Part shown: positions 53,001-61,819 of the stretch, in pieces
Numbering within the stretch: position 1 is the first letter of the stretch
Layout: each line of letters begins with the position of its first letter
Translations under genes and position numbers: made by a program
Assembly: GCF_003710815.1 (NCBI RefSeq)
Contig: NZ_RHHP01000015.1
Span: 124,001 to 188,000, forward strand
Reading direction: 5' to 3'
DNA: 64,000 bases
Origin: Brevibacillus centrosporus
GTDB taxonomy: Bacteria; Bacillota; Bacilli; Brevibacillales; Brevibacillaceae
Notes under the pieces: model-generated
The model's database searches: none
What the model was told of the DNA's origin: nothing
Seen by the model: only the letters and a program-made list of their open reading frames with translations

Positions 53001-53737
53001 TGGCAACGGGGCATTTGCCGAAAATCAGCATCATTACAGTGACCTATCAAGCAGGGGAGAGGCTTGCGACCACGATCAAAAGCGTCATGAGCCAGACGTA
53101 TCGCAACAAGGAGTATGTCATCGTCGATGGAGGCTCTACAGACGAGACACTGGCAATTATCGGGCGCTATCGACGCATGATCGACGAAGTGATTTCCGAG
53201 CCGGACAAAGGCATTTATGACGCGATGAACAAAGGGCTATCCTTGGTTTCCCCGGACAGTGATTACGTGATTTTCATGAACGCCGGCGACGTTTTTTACA
53301 ATCATGTCGTGCTGGATGCGATCCTGCCAGGACGTACGGGAGACAAACATTTGTACGGGAATATTTATCGTGATGGCCAAATCGTGTCGCAGCCGGTCCA
53401 GCTGAGCGATTTTTATTTGAGTACACAGATGATTTGCCATCAATCAATCCTGTTTGCAACTCGGCTGCATCAGCGCGTCCTATACGACTGCCGGTACTCG
53501 ATTTCAGCTGATTTCAAGGCAGTTCTGGAGATGAGGAAAAACGGAGACATCTTTGAAAAAGTGGACCAGGCGATCTGCAAATACGAAGGCGGCGGGGTCA
53601 GCGATCTTCAAAGACAGGAGCTGTTCGGGCAAAGACTCGAGATTCTGCAGCAATACCCCTCGCTTTTGCGGATGTATCGGGGCAAGACTTTTCTCAAGCG
53701 ATGTTTGCCATTTCACAACCAGTTGAGGATGAGATAA
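52997..53737 (+). CDS. GT2-family glycosyltransferase
   Basis: 246 residues: PKISIITVTYQAGERLATTI, KEYVIVDGGSTDETL, ISEPDKGIYDAMNKG and FMNAGDVFYN are typical of the WcaA/KfoC-like group that adds a hexose to a growing repeat. The start is the ATG overlapping the wzy stop (ATGA); the open frame from 52724 lies within wzy in another phase and is not used. Confidence 0.85.
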   Translation: MMATGHLPKISIITVTYQAGERLATTIKSVMSQTYRNKEYVIVDGGSTDETLAIIGRYRRMIDEVISEPDKGIYDAMNKGLSLVSPDSDYVIFMNAGDVFYNHVVLDAILPGRTGDKHLYGNIYRDGQIVSQPVQLSDFYLSTQMICHQSILFATRLHQRVLYDCRYSISADFKAVLEMRKNGDIFEKVDQAICKYEGGGVSDLQRQELFGQRLEILQQYPSLLRMYRGKTFLKRCLPFHNQLRMR

Positions 53738-53739
53738 CG

Positions 53740-54915
53740 ATGGGAAAACAAGTATTGTACATTTCGGGAAAGCTGTTTCCAGTCAACTCCGGTGATGCGA
53801 TCTACTCTCTCGGCATCCTGGAGAGAATCGCAAGTCCCGACAGCACGTTCGATGTCCTTTCCTATGAATACACGGAGACGGATGTGGAAACCGAGGAGTA
53901 TCGCTACTACTCGAAGCTCTTTCGGCAGATGCGACTGGTTCCCTATCAGCCGACAAAATGGGAGAACTACAAGAAAGTCCTCTTCTATGGGGACAGTACG
54001 CAAAAATATTTGCCGCGCATGATGGAAGAAGCGGATCGACTCCTGTCCGAGACGCAATACGACGTCATCATTCTCGATCACTTGCGCATGTTCTTTTTGT
54101 ACGAAACAATTCAAAAGCACATCGATCGAAAACGGACCAAGCTCGTGCTTATCCAGCACAATATTGAGCATATGAACGCTCGCGAAGAAATCCGGTATCA
54201 GTCCCGTGCAAAGGATAAGTGGAAGCTTCGGCTGCTCAATCGCGGAATCAAGCGGCTGGAGCATCAAGCTATACAGGCGGTCGACGATATCTGGGTGATT
54301 TCCGAGGAGGATAAAAAGCTCATTTCTGCAATGGGAAAAGCCGCTGACCACATTCACGTCATCCCCCCCTATTACAACTATCCGACGATTAAAGAGAGAG
54401 AGCATGTGGAGCATCCGAGCTACAATTTACTGCTCCTGGGCAGCATGGAATGGTACCCCAATGTGCTGGGAGCACTCTGGTTCATCGAAAATGTTTTCCA
54501 GGAGCTCGTCAAGCAGGATGAGCGTTACCGGCTGTTCGTGGTCGGACGCGATCCTAGCCCGTTGATTCAAAAATACCACTCCGAGCAAATCATCGTGACG
54601 GGAGCCGTCAAATCCGTGGATGAGTACATTCGCAGCTGTGATTTTCTCATCGTCCCCAACACGCTGGGGGGCGGAGCAAAAATCAAGATACTCGAGGGGA
54701 TCATGAAAGGCATCCCGGTGCTTGCAACCAAAGAAAGCACTGTCGGGTATTCCGAGGACATATTTGATGAGGACTTTTGCGTCAATCATCCACAGACATT
54801 CGTTCAAAAAATTATTCAGCTCAACAAGGATGCGGCAAAGAAAATTACCTTTGTAAACAAGGCGAGGAGCATCATTTCGGACAATCAGAAGCTGCGTGGA
54901 ATCCTGGGTCAATAA
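53740..54915 (+). CDS. Glycosyltransferase (GT4-like, C-terminal GT-B domain)
   Basis: 391 residues. The C-terminal half has LLLLGSMEWYPNVLGALWFI, IIVTGAVKSVDEYIRSCDFL and VPNTLGGGAKIKILEGIMKG (the nucleotide-sugar-binding Glu), and the N-terminal half starts MGKQVLYISGKLFPVNSGD. The layout resembles glycosyltransferases of the GT4 group that act late in repeat assembly. GTTGAGG lies about ten bases before the ATG. Confidence 0.85.
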   Translation: MGKQVLYISGKLFPVNSGDAIYSLGILERIASPDSTFDVLSYEYTETDVETEEYRYYSKLFRQMRLVPYQPTKWENYKKVLFYGDSTQKYLPRMMEEADRLLSETQYDVIILDHLRMFFLYETIQKHIDRKRTKLVLIQHNIEHMNAREEIRYQSRAKDKWKLRLLNRGIKRLEHQAIQAVDDIWVISEEDKKLISAMGKAADHIHVIPPYYNYPTIKEREHVEHPSYNLLLLGSMEWYPNVLGALWFIENVFQELVKQDERYRLFVVGRDPSPLIQKYHSEQIIVTGAVKSVDEYIRSCDFLIVPNTLGGGAKIKILEGIMKGIPVLATKESTVGYSEDIFDEDFCVNHPQTFVQKIIQLNKDAAKKITFVNKARSIISDNQKLRGILGQ

Positions 54916-54951
54916 TCGGAATCGAGGACCAAGTGAAGGGGGAAGCTGGTG

Positions 54952-56595
54952 TTGCTGTTAACAGCGAAAGGACTGAGGAGTTTAGCGGGTGACCTGCAAG
55001 CGTGGGAAAATCCGGAATATCTCTTCCGGTGGAGAGGTTTTCTCTACTTGCTGGGAATCCCGCCCGGTGCGGCATCGGTACGGGAGTTTGCCCGCTTGAT
55101 CGCCTTAAAGGGAATGGATCGTGCACTGATGGAGCTGCGAGGGCATTTCTTTATGGTCGTAAAGGAAAAACAGACGCACAAGTACACCTGCTTTACCGAT
55201 AATAATGGCGGATTCACTGCCTTTCAATCCAAAACAGCTGCGGCCACTTCTTTCTTGGAGATGGTCTCCTATCACGGTTTGACCTCTTCTAGTCTGGACC
55301 GAGAGTCCGTCCTGGAGTTCGTCAACTTTGGAAACGTATTTGCCAACAAAACGCTAGTCGAGGGCATTTCCCGGATTGATCGTAACCAGATCATCCGTTT
55401 TGGACCGAACGGAAAGAGTGTTCACTCCAAAAATTTGGCTCCGATCGATGCGGGAAACGGTGATTTTCACTACCTTCCCTTTTTTGAAAAGATGGCAGCG
55501 TCTATCAAAGATTACCGGCTGAGCGTGGACCTCACGGGTGGGGTAGATTCTCGGCTGATCGCGGTCCTTCTGGATTACTTTGGCGTGCCTTTCGAGACAA
55601 CGGTTTCCGGGATGGACGGGATGGAGGATGTCGAGATTGCTAAAGAAGTGGCCGCCGCCATGGGCACCACGCTGCATGTGACACGTCCCACCATCGATAA
55701 CCTGGAGGACTGCATACCAGAGGTTTTCCGTGTCAGCGACGGCTTGAGTGATGTCTTCAAGCATTACCGCTCGTACCAGCATAATCAAAATCGGGTGAAA
55801 AGAGGCATCGAGCTCGCCTTGAGCGGGATTGGCGGGGAATTTTTGAAAGACGAATTATGGCTGCAGGACTTCCCGTTTTATACGAGTAAAACGGCCAGGC
55901 TCGATCGGATGTTTCACATGTTTATGCTGCCGATTCCTTGCAAAAACGACTACTTTACCGGTGAGTATGTATCCGCAAACCAAACGCTGCAAAATGGGAC
56001 GCTTCATACGTTGACCCGCTTTGAACTGGACACCAACACGAAGACGTACGACAACATCTACTACCACTACGAATTCCCCGTCATAGGCGGCGGCTTTATC
56101 ACCGCAGCCAACCGGGTGCTGCCCAGCTACGCGCCCATGGTCGAGCCTGATTTTGTACAGTTTGGCTTCCATCTGAAGCGAAGGGAGCGTTTTTTTAATA
56201 CCTTCCATCGCAAAACGATTTCAAAGGTCAACCCGCACATTGCAAAGATTCGAACCTCAGAGGGCGGAATTTCTGTATCTTCGGACAAGTGGGAGGTCGG
56301 CAAAGACATCCAAAAATACGTGTGGGACAAAGGCACACGACTGATGAAAGTCATCGAAAGACGGCTCTTTCACGGTTCGTATACTAGGCAGCCAGCGGAT
56401 CATCCCGAGTTCTCCACGCGAATCCGGGAATCACGGTTAGCCAGAGAGGCGGTAGAGCTGTTAAAAGAGGAAAAAATCTTGCAAGCAAAGGTTCAACTGC
56501 AAGACATTCACGACGCCCATCTCAGTCATTTCTTATCCTTATCTCTTTTCATGAAGTTCCTTTATTCTACCAAAGAACAGCGTCACGGCACGTAG
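54952..56595 (+). CDS. Asparagine-synthetase-like amide-forming enzyme, copy 1
   Basis: About 547 residues, with the two-domain layout of asparagine synthetase B. The N-terminal Ntn-like domain is present (FRWRGFLYLLGI, then LRGHFFMVVKEK and CFTDNNGGFTAF), but the protein begins M-L-L-T, so the essential Cys-2 glutaminase nucleophile is missing. The ATP-binding PP-loop DLTGGVDSRLIAVLL is at about 193-207, with SGIGGEFLKD at about 290-299 in place of the usual GxGxDE loop. A conserved C-terminal block reads AKIRTSEGGISVSS. It should activate a carboxylate as an adenylate and join it to ammonia or an amine. TTG 54952 is chosen by alignment with copy 3; GTG 54949 is possible. First of three tandem paralogues at the operon's end. 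Confidence 0.82.
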   Translation: MLLTAKGLRSLAGDLQAWENPEYLFRWRGFLYLLGIPPGAASVREFARLIALKGMDRALMELRGHFFMVVKEKQTHKYTCFTDNNGGFTAFQSKTAAATSFLEMVSYHGLTSSSLDRESVLEFVNFGNVFANKTLVEGISRIDRNQIIRFGPNGKSVHSKNLAPIDAGNGDFHYLPFFEKMAASIKDYRLSVDLTGGVDSRLIAVLLDYFGVPFETTVSGMDGMEDVEIAKEVAAAMGTTLHVTRPTIDNLEDCIPEVFRVSDGLSDVFKHYRSYQHNQNRVKRGIELALSGIGGEFLKDELWLQDFPFYTSKTARLDRMFHMFMLPIPCKNDYFTGEYVSANQTLQNGTLHTLTRFELDTNTKTYDNIYYHYEFPVIGGGFITAANRVLPSYAPMVEPDFVQFGFHLKRRERFFNTFHRKTISKVNPHIAKIRTSEGGISVSSDKWEVGKDIQKYVWDKGTRLMKVIERRLFHGSYTRQPADHPEFSTRIRESRLAREAVELLKEEKILQAKVQLQDIHDAHLSHFLSLSLFMKFLYSTKEQRHGT

Positions 56596-56632
56596 AGAGA
56601 AGAAACGGAAAAAGCAATTGGAGGAGTGGCAC

Positions 56633-58300
56633 TTGTTACTTACACGTGAAGGGATATCGACAGATGTTTGTGGTTTTCACCGTTGGGAGAACGACAAGGC
56701 CGTCATTTACTGGAAGGGCTTTGTATATGTACAAGGGATGTTGGCGGGGCTGCCATCCGTCCGGCACTTTGCGACGTTCTTCACCGAGGCCACCTTGGAT
56801 CAGGACGTCCTGCATCTAAAAGGCAGCTATATGATGATCGTGAAGCTGAAGCCTCTCCAACATTTTTACTGCTTCGTCGATTCGAGCGGCTGTCATGATG
56901 CCTTTTATACAGAGGATGCCATATCTAGTTCCTTTCTCACGCTAGCTGCCCATAAAAACCTGAACATTGCTTCGATGAACAGGCAGGCGATCATTGAGTT
57001 TCTTCATTTTGGTCACTTGTTTGAAAATAAGACGTTTTTTGATTCGATCCGCAAGATTGACAGCGGCGAGCTACTCCTGTTTGATCGGCGCCATGTGAAA
57101 GTAAAACGAAAAAAGCTCGCCCCCATCTATGATGTGTCACAACCGGTTATGGATTTTCATGATTTTTTTCAGCAATTATCACGGTCACTTCGCAATCAGA
57201 AGGTGAGCGTGGATCTGTCAGGCGGGATCGACTCCAGGCTGATCAGCGTTCTGCTTCATTATTATGGAGTCGAATTCGAGGCGACCATCTCCGGCAGGGA
57301 GGGCATTTCGGACGTGGATATCCCCAAAGAAGTGGCCGATTTGTTTGGGGTCTCGCTCCATGTGACGACTCCTCTGGTAAACAATCTGGAGGAGGACATC
57401 GATGAGCTGTTTCGGATCAGTGATGGCTTGCATGATTGTCTGCGCCATTATCGAACGCTGCAGCATAACCGCAATCGCCTCCAGCGTGGAATGAGCATGG
57501 CGATTACGGGGGTCGGAGGGGAATTGTTCAAGGACTTTTTCTGGCTGCAGGATTTCCCCTTTTACAGTATGAAAAAGGCAAACTTGAGCCGCCTTTTCCA
57601 CTCGCGATTCCTTCCGATCTCATGTGGTCTGCACTATTTTCATGACGCATACGTGCCGCTTGCGCTATCCCTCAGCGAGCGAATGTTGGTTGAGCTCGCT
57701 CCCTATGTACTGGAGACCAACGCCAAGACCTATGACAACATTTATTACCACTACCGGATGAAGTCCATCGCGGGCAAGTATTTGACGGCGGCCAATCACG
57801 TGCTGCCGACCTATGCGCCGCTGCTCGACGAGGATCTCGTTCGTTATGGATTTCAACTGGAGAGAAGGGAGCGGATATTCAACCGGTTTCACCGAAAAAT
57901 CATCACGACGCTGAATCCCGCGGTGTCAAAAATTCGGACATCCGAAGGCGGTATTTCAGTCTCTACCCAACGGCTGGAGGTGGCAAAGGACGTACGAAAA
58001 TACGCGGTGAGCTATTCCAAACGGCTGATGAAGCTGCTGGCAAGAAAGGTGCTCAAGAAAAGCTACTCGTCAGATAGTCCGGAGCATCCCGAGCTGTTCA
58101 CGACGATAAGGCAGCTGGGGCATACCCAGGAATCATTGAAGCTGCTCAAGGAACTTCTGATCCTGCATCCTGATTTGACGATCGATCGGATACACAATCA
58201 GCATTTGGGCAATTTGATTTCGCTGGCAACGCTAATTTTTTACCTAGATAACAAGAAAGCAGAATCGAATGGGCATCAAATGAGCACCTCCGGGAGTTAG
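56633..58300 (+). CDS. Asparagine-synthetase-like amide-forming enzyme, copy 2
   Basis: About 555 residues, paralogous to copy 1 over the full length. It begins M-L-L-T-R-E-G with no Cys-2. The PP-loop is VSVDLSGGIDSRLISVLLHY, the later loop TGVGGELFKDFFWLQDFPFY, and the C-terminal signature VSKIRTSEGGISVST. The charged residues after the PP-loop (GREGISDVDIPKEVADLFGV) match copies 1 and 3. TTG 56633 lies after GGAGGAG and fits the paralogues; the in-frame TTG at 56618 would put the ribosome binding site inside the gene. It begins 37 bases after copy 1. Confidence 0.82.
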   Translation: MLLTREGISTDVCGFHRWENDKAVIYWKGFVYVQGMLAGLPSVRHFATFFTEATLDQDVLHLKGSYMMIVKLKPLQHFYCFVDSSGCHDAFYTEDAISSSFLTLAAHKNLNIASMNRQAIIEFLHFGHLFENKTFFDSIRKIDSGELLLFDRRHVKVKRKKLAPIYDVSQPVMDFHDFFQQLSRSLRNQKVSVDLSGGIDSRLISVLLHYYGVEFEATISGREGISDVDIPKEVADLFGVSLHVTTPLVNNLEEDIDELFRISDGLHDCLRHYRTLQHNRNRLQRGMSMAITGVGGELFKDFFWLQDFPFYSMKKANLSRLFHSRFLPISCGLHYFHDAYVPLALSLSERMLVELAPYVLETNAKTYDNIYYHYRMKSIAGKYLTAANHVLPTYAPLLDEDLVRYGFQLERRERIFNRFHRKIITTLNPAVSKIRTSEGGISVSTQRLEVAKDVRKYAVSYSKRLMKLLARKVLKKSYSSDSPEHPELFTTIRQLGHTQESLKLLKELLILHPDLTIDRIHNQHLGNLISLATLIFYLDNKKAESNGHQMSTSGS

Positions 58301-58359
58301 CCAGATGTCGATTCTTTTCCACTCGTTATGAATTCTTCGATAGGACAGGGTGATGGTGC

Positions 58360-60039
58360 ATGCTGATCACGAGTGAGGGTATTACAGAATTCCAGTCCAA
58401 GGAACAGGTTTGGGAGGATGCCAACTATAAGGTGGGCTGGAAGGGCTTTGTCTTTATTTTGGGAGTGGCGGCGGGTGTCGAGTCCGTCATGGCATTTCTG
58501 GAAGAGCTTCGCATGAGTGGGATGGTCGCTGCTGTCAAGCTGTTAAAAGGCCACTTCTTTATGACGGTGTACGACAAGCAGGCAGATATGTACTACGCAT
58601 TCATTGACAACAGTGGCGCATTCGAAGCGTTTCACATGGAAGCGATCGTTTCCACGTCCTTTCTCGCATTAGCGAAAAAGAGTGGGTATGGCAAGGAACG
58701 CGTATCAAAGGAATCCATTATCGAATTCCTGAACTTTGGAAACATTTATCACAACCGCACGCTCGTCGATGGCATTTTCAAGATCGACTGTAATGAGATT
58801 ATTGTCCTTTGCAATCATAAAAAAACAATCCTATCCAAGGAATTGGAAAAACTGGACGATGCGTGCCCGAAAGTGGATGTGATGGAATTTTTCCGGTTGT
58901 TCAGCAAATCGGTCCACCATTTGAAAGTGAGTGCGGATTTAACAGGAGGTGTGGACTCCAGGCTTGTGTGTGTGCTGCTTGATCATCATGGCGTACCCTT
59001 CGAGGCAGCGATCACAGGCAGGAATGGAATCCAGGATGTCGAGGTGCCCAAGCAAGTCGCCAGCGCGCTAAAGCACGAGCTCTATGTTTCGGAGCCGTGT
59101 GTTGATCGCCTGGAACAGAGGGTGCCCGAGCTGTTTGCCTGGTGTGATGGGATGAACGATCTTTTCAAGCACTACCGCACCCTGCCTCACCACCAGAGCC
59201 GAGAACAGCGGGGGATCGATCTCGTTATTTCGGGGATTGGGGGGGAGTTTTTCAAAGAGAACATGTGGGTGCAGGACTTTCCCTTCTATGCCCGCAAGAA
59301 ATCGAACATTCGCCGCTTTTTGCGGATGAGAATGCTGCAGATCAAGTGCAAGAGCACGTATTTTGCCGGGGAATACAAGGCGTTAAACGACGGCTTCGAG
59401 GATCTAGTGGTTCAGAAGCTCGAGCCCTATCTTTTGGATATGAACACGAAAACCTATGACAGCATCTACTATCATTTCCGGATGAAAACGGTGGCGAGTA
59501 CGTTCATCTCCGCAGCGAGTCATCTGTTTGGCTGTTACTCTCCGTTTTTGGAGTACGATCTGGTGCGATACGGCTTTCATTTGAAACGTCGGGAGCGCTT
59601 TTTCAACCAGTACCACCGCAAAATGATTACGCAGCTGAATGCGCCAGTTGCCAAAATCCGCACGGCAGAGGGCGGGATATCGGTTTCGTTTGAAAAGACG
59701 GAGATTCTGAAGGATATGGTCAAATACATCCGCAACCGGACGAGACGGGCGACGAAAGTGCTGGGCCGCAAGCTTTTCCATAAAACGTACCTGCAGGAAA
59801 GTCCGGAGCATCCCGAGCTGTTCAAGACGATTCGCAGCATGCGGGTGACGCAGGAAGCGATAGCTCTACTGAAACAGGAAGGGATCTTGGACGACAAGCT
59901 GCATATGAGTGAGATTCTGGACACGCATCTCGGGAACATGGTGACGATTGCCTTGTTCATGCGGCTGCTGGAAGGCAAAGACGTGAGAGAGTTGCAGGGG
60001 AAACAGCAGGAAAACAGTCTGGCGGTAGCAAGCGTATAG
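58360..60039 (+). CDS. Asparagine-synthetase-like amide-forming enzyme, copy 3
   Basis: 559 residues from an ATG after AGGGTGATGG. It begins M-L-I-T-S-E-G and again lacks Cys-2. The PP-loop is VSADLTGGVDSRLVCVLLDH, the later loop SGIGGEFFKENMWVQDFPFY, and the C-terminal block VAKIRTAEGGISVSF. Copies 1-3 share the block around TKTYD-(N/S)-IYYH and a terminal helical tail of about 70 residues. All active-site loops look intact, so the copies probably act on different sugars or positions. Last gene of the second operon, followed by a strong terminator. Confidence 0.82.
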   Translation: MLITSEGITEFQSKEQVWEDANYKVGWKGFVFILGVAAGVESVMAFLEELRMSGMVAAVKLLKGHFFMTVYDKQADMYYAFIDNSGAFEAFHMEAIVSTSFLALAKKSGYGKERVSKESIIEFLNFGNIYHNRTLVDGIFKIDCNEIIVLCNHKKTILSKELEKLDDACPKVDVMEFFRLFSKSVHHLKVSADLTGGVDSRLVCVLLDHHGVPFEAAITGRNGIQDVEVPKQVASALKHELYVSEPCVDRLEQRVPELFAWCDGMNDLFKHYRTLPHHQSREQRGIDLVISGIGGEFFKENMWVQDFPFYARKKSNIRRFLRMRMLQIKCKSTYFAGEYKALNDGFEDLVVQKLEPYLLDMNTKTYDSIYYHFRMKTVASTFISAASHLFGCYSPFLEYDLVRYGFHLKRRERFFNQYHRKMITQLNAPVAKIRTAEGGISVSFEKTEILKDMVKYIRNRTRRATKVLGRKLFHKTYLQESPEHPELFKTIRSMRVTQEAIALLKQEGILDDKLHMSEILDTHLGNMVTIALFMRLLEGKDVRELQGKQQENSLAVASV

Positions 60040-60046
60040 AAGGAAC

Positions 60047-60078
60047 AAGGGGCGAGGATCACTAGGATCTCGCCCCTT
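60047..60078. terminator. Bidirectional terminator at the end of the polysaccharide operon
   Basis: AAGGGGCGAG-GATC and GATC-TCGCCCCTT form a 13-14 base stem with one bulge, then TCTTTCTC. It also serves the convergent deacetylase gene. Confidence 0.88.
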
Positions 60079-60093
60079 CTTTCTCGTTCTCGG

Positions 60094-60879
60094 CTAACCG
60101 GCTAGCTTCGTTTGGCCGTAGGTTGTCAGTTCCATTTCAGGGATCAATGCGGCGAGCTCCTGAAACTGCTGGGTGATCGAGGCGCCACATAGATCGTTGA
60201 TTTGGCCGTTTTTTGTATCGATCGGGTGGCACATGATTTCAACTGAACCCAGCTTGGGTCCACCGTTGCGGTAGATCGCAATCATATCCTCGAATTCTCC
60301 AAAATAGTTGACTCCACGCAGACCCTTTGAGGAGAGGAGGCTGTTGTACAGGTACTTGTATACTTTCTTGGCAGTAGACATATCCGAACCAATATTGCGA
60401 GTCAAGCGCAGGAAGGGAATGCTTTCTTCTTTGAGGACATCCATGATCAAAGTGCCAACGATGATTTCTGTGTGGACGTGGTTGTGGGAGTCGGCGTGTG
60501 AAAGTGGCAAGCCATGTTGACGACAGCGGTGAATTTGTGCGCGAATCTCGGTGGCGAGCGCTTTTTTATCATCTGCGGACAAAGGAAGAAACAGGCGAGG
60601 GAGGGAGTGCGTTCGCGGTCTGAAAAAGCCGTGTTCATCGCAAAAACGCGGGCTTTTGCGGATTGCATCGGTCAAAGGCAGCCCGTCATTCAAATTGATA
60701 TGCAGCCCCACTTGATTCTGCAGCCGTTCCTCGTGTGCACGCTGGCAGGCCGCTTCAAAAGTGGAGCCGTTTGCGACGATGGTAGTAGAAGTCAGTGCAC
60801 CGATTGAAAAAGTCTGGAGGATTGCATCGTCCGTTGTAGAGGACATGCCGAAATCATCCGCATTTATGATGATCTTCAT
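60094..60879 (-). CDS. YdjC/ChbG-family carbohydrate deacetylase
   Basis: 261 residues. MKIIINADDFGMSSTTDDAI holds the metal-binding Asp pair and VGLHINLNDG, SHADSHNHVHTEI the His ligands; the end, VEIMCHPID, is also conserved. Family members remove N-acetyl groups from short amino-sugar oligosaccharides. There is no signal peptide, so it would act in the cytoplasm or on lipid-linked intermediates before export. Its promoter carries the strongest SinR-type operator in the window, tying it to the polysaccharide program. AGGAGC precedes the ATG. Confidence 0.88.
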   Translation of the reverse strand: MKIIINADDFGMSSTTDDAILQTFSIGALTSTTIVANGSTFEAACQRAHEERLQNQVGLHINLNDGLPLTDAIRKSPRFCDEHGFFRPRTHSLPRLFLPLSADDKKALATEIRAQIHRCRQHGLPLSHADSHNHVHTEIIVGTLIMDVLKEESIPFLRLTRNIGSDMSTAKKVYKYLYNSLLSSKGLRGVNYFGEFEDMIAIYRNGGPKLGSVEIMCHPIDTKNGQINDLCGASITQQFQELAALIPEMELTTYGQTKLAG

Positions 60880-60917
60880 TCAGTCAACAGCTCCTAATAG
60901 AAGAAGATATTCTTGTT

Positions 60918-60973
60918 GTTCTATATAAAGAACATTTTAAGGCTATTATAGGACTACCAGAACTTCCAGTCAA
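60918..60973 (-). promoter_or_regulatory. Promoter with SinR-type operator for the deacetylase gene (site 5)
   Basis: On the minus strand TTGACT (60973-60968), 17 bases, TATAAT (60950-60945), then after 11 bases the palindrome GTTCTTTATATAGAAC (60933-60918). The promoter overlaps the 3' end of the glucanase gene. The -10-to-operator spacing equals that at sites 2 and 4 within one base. Confidence 0.85.
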
Positions 60974-61733
60974 CTTTTTGCTTTTGATAGACGCGCACAT
61001 AATCAATGTCATGGAATTGAGGAAAGACAGTCGTTTCATCGGGTGATCCGGGCCAGTTGCCTCCTACGGCTGTATTCACATATAAATAGGCTGGGGTTTC
61101 TTGTACGTGTGAGGTAGAGGAGAAGCGTTCGACCCCATCGATGTACCAAGTAATTTTCCCAGGCTCCCACTCGACGGTAAAGGTATGAAAAGCCTTCGAG
61201 TAATCCGGACCTACGTATGTACCTGTGTACTGCTGGGGAATCCAGCCCAGCCAGTGATGGGTCAAATAGATTTTGTTCGGCTCGTGTCCGAGCATTTCCA
61301 TGATGTCGATCTCATAGGGGGAGGCGTGGTCGCTGGGGGGCATCCAGTGCGCGGGCCAGATTCCTTGCCCTTTCGGCAAACGTGCATGGATCTCTACTTT
61401 TCCATACAGAAAATCGTACTTGAATCTTGTTTGAAGCGCACCGGACGTATAATCCATCCCTTTATAGCTCCGTTTATCTGTGCGAATGCGCAGATATCCA
61501 TCTTTTACCGACACGGCTTCCGGGGTGTAGTATTCAAGCTCGTTGTTGCGGGGAGCAGCTGTGTCGAGAACATTCCATTTGGAGTGGTCGACTGTCGTTC
61601 CATCGAACTCGTCGCTCCAAGCTAGTACCCATTGGCTTTCATAGTGATTCAGCCGTTCTTTCACAATTTCGTACAGGAGCGCGAGCAAGCAAATAAACAG
61701 AAACCACAGGACAAGCCGTTGCCGAGCAAACAT
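60954..61733 (-). CDS. GH16-family beta-glucanase, membrane-anchored or secreted
   Basis: 259 residues. A short hydrophobic N-terminus (RLVLWFLFICLLALLYEIV, about 6-24) is a signal or anchor. The catalytic GH16 domain follows: WSDEFDGTTVDHSKWNVLD, then GQGIWPAHWMPPS, the catalytic YEIDIMEMLG (two Glu around Asp), and HTFTVEWEPGKITWYIDG. GH16 enzymes cut beta-1,3 or beta-1,3-1,4 glucans and some galactans. The chosen ATG (61733) follows GGGGG; the longer frame to 61787 runs over a candidate operator. It may trim or release the locus's polysaccharide. Confidence 0.9.
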   Translation of the reverse strand: MFARQRLVLWFLFICLLALLYEIVKERLNHYESQWVLAWSDEFDGTTVDHSKWNVLDTAAPRNNELEYYTPEAVSVKDGYLRIRTDKRSYKGMDYTSGALQTRFKYDFLYGKVEIHARLPKGQGIWPAHWMPPSDHASPYEIDIMEMLGHEPNKIYLTHHWLGWIPQQYTGTYVGPDYSKAFHTFTVEWEPGKITWYIDGVERFSSTSHVQETPAYLYVNTAVGGNWPGSPDETTVFPQFHDIDYVRVYQKQKVDWKFW

Positions 61734-61769
61734 GGATGACCCCCTTGGATAGAAGTGATTCTTTCTATT

Positions 61770-61785
61770 ATTCATTATAACGAAC
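61770..61785 (-). promoter_or_regulatory. Degenerate SinR-type site upstream of the GH16 gene (site 6)
   Basis: On the minus strand GTTCGTTATAATGAAT, matching GTTCT-N6-AGAAC at seven of ten fixed positions and sharing the TTATAA centre. A TTTAAA lies 11 bases ahead (61802-61797), but no good -35 is seen. Confidence 0.4.
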
Positions 61786-61819
61786 AATCACCCTGTTTTA
61801 AAAGGAGATTTGCACATTC

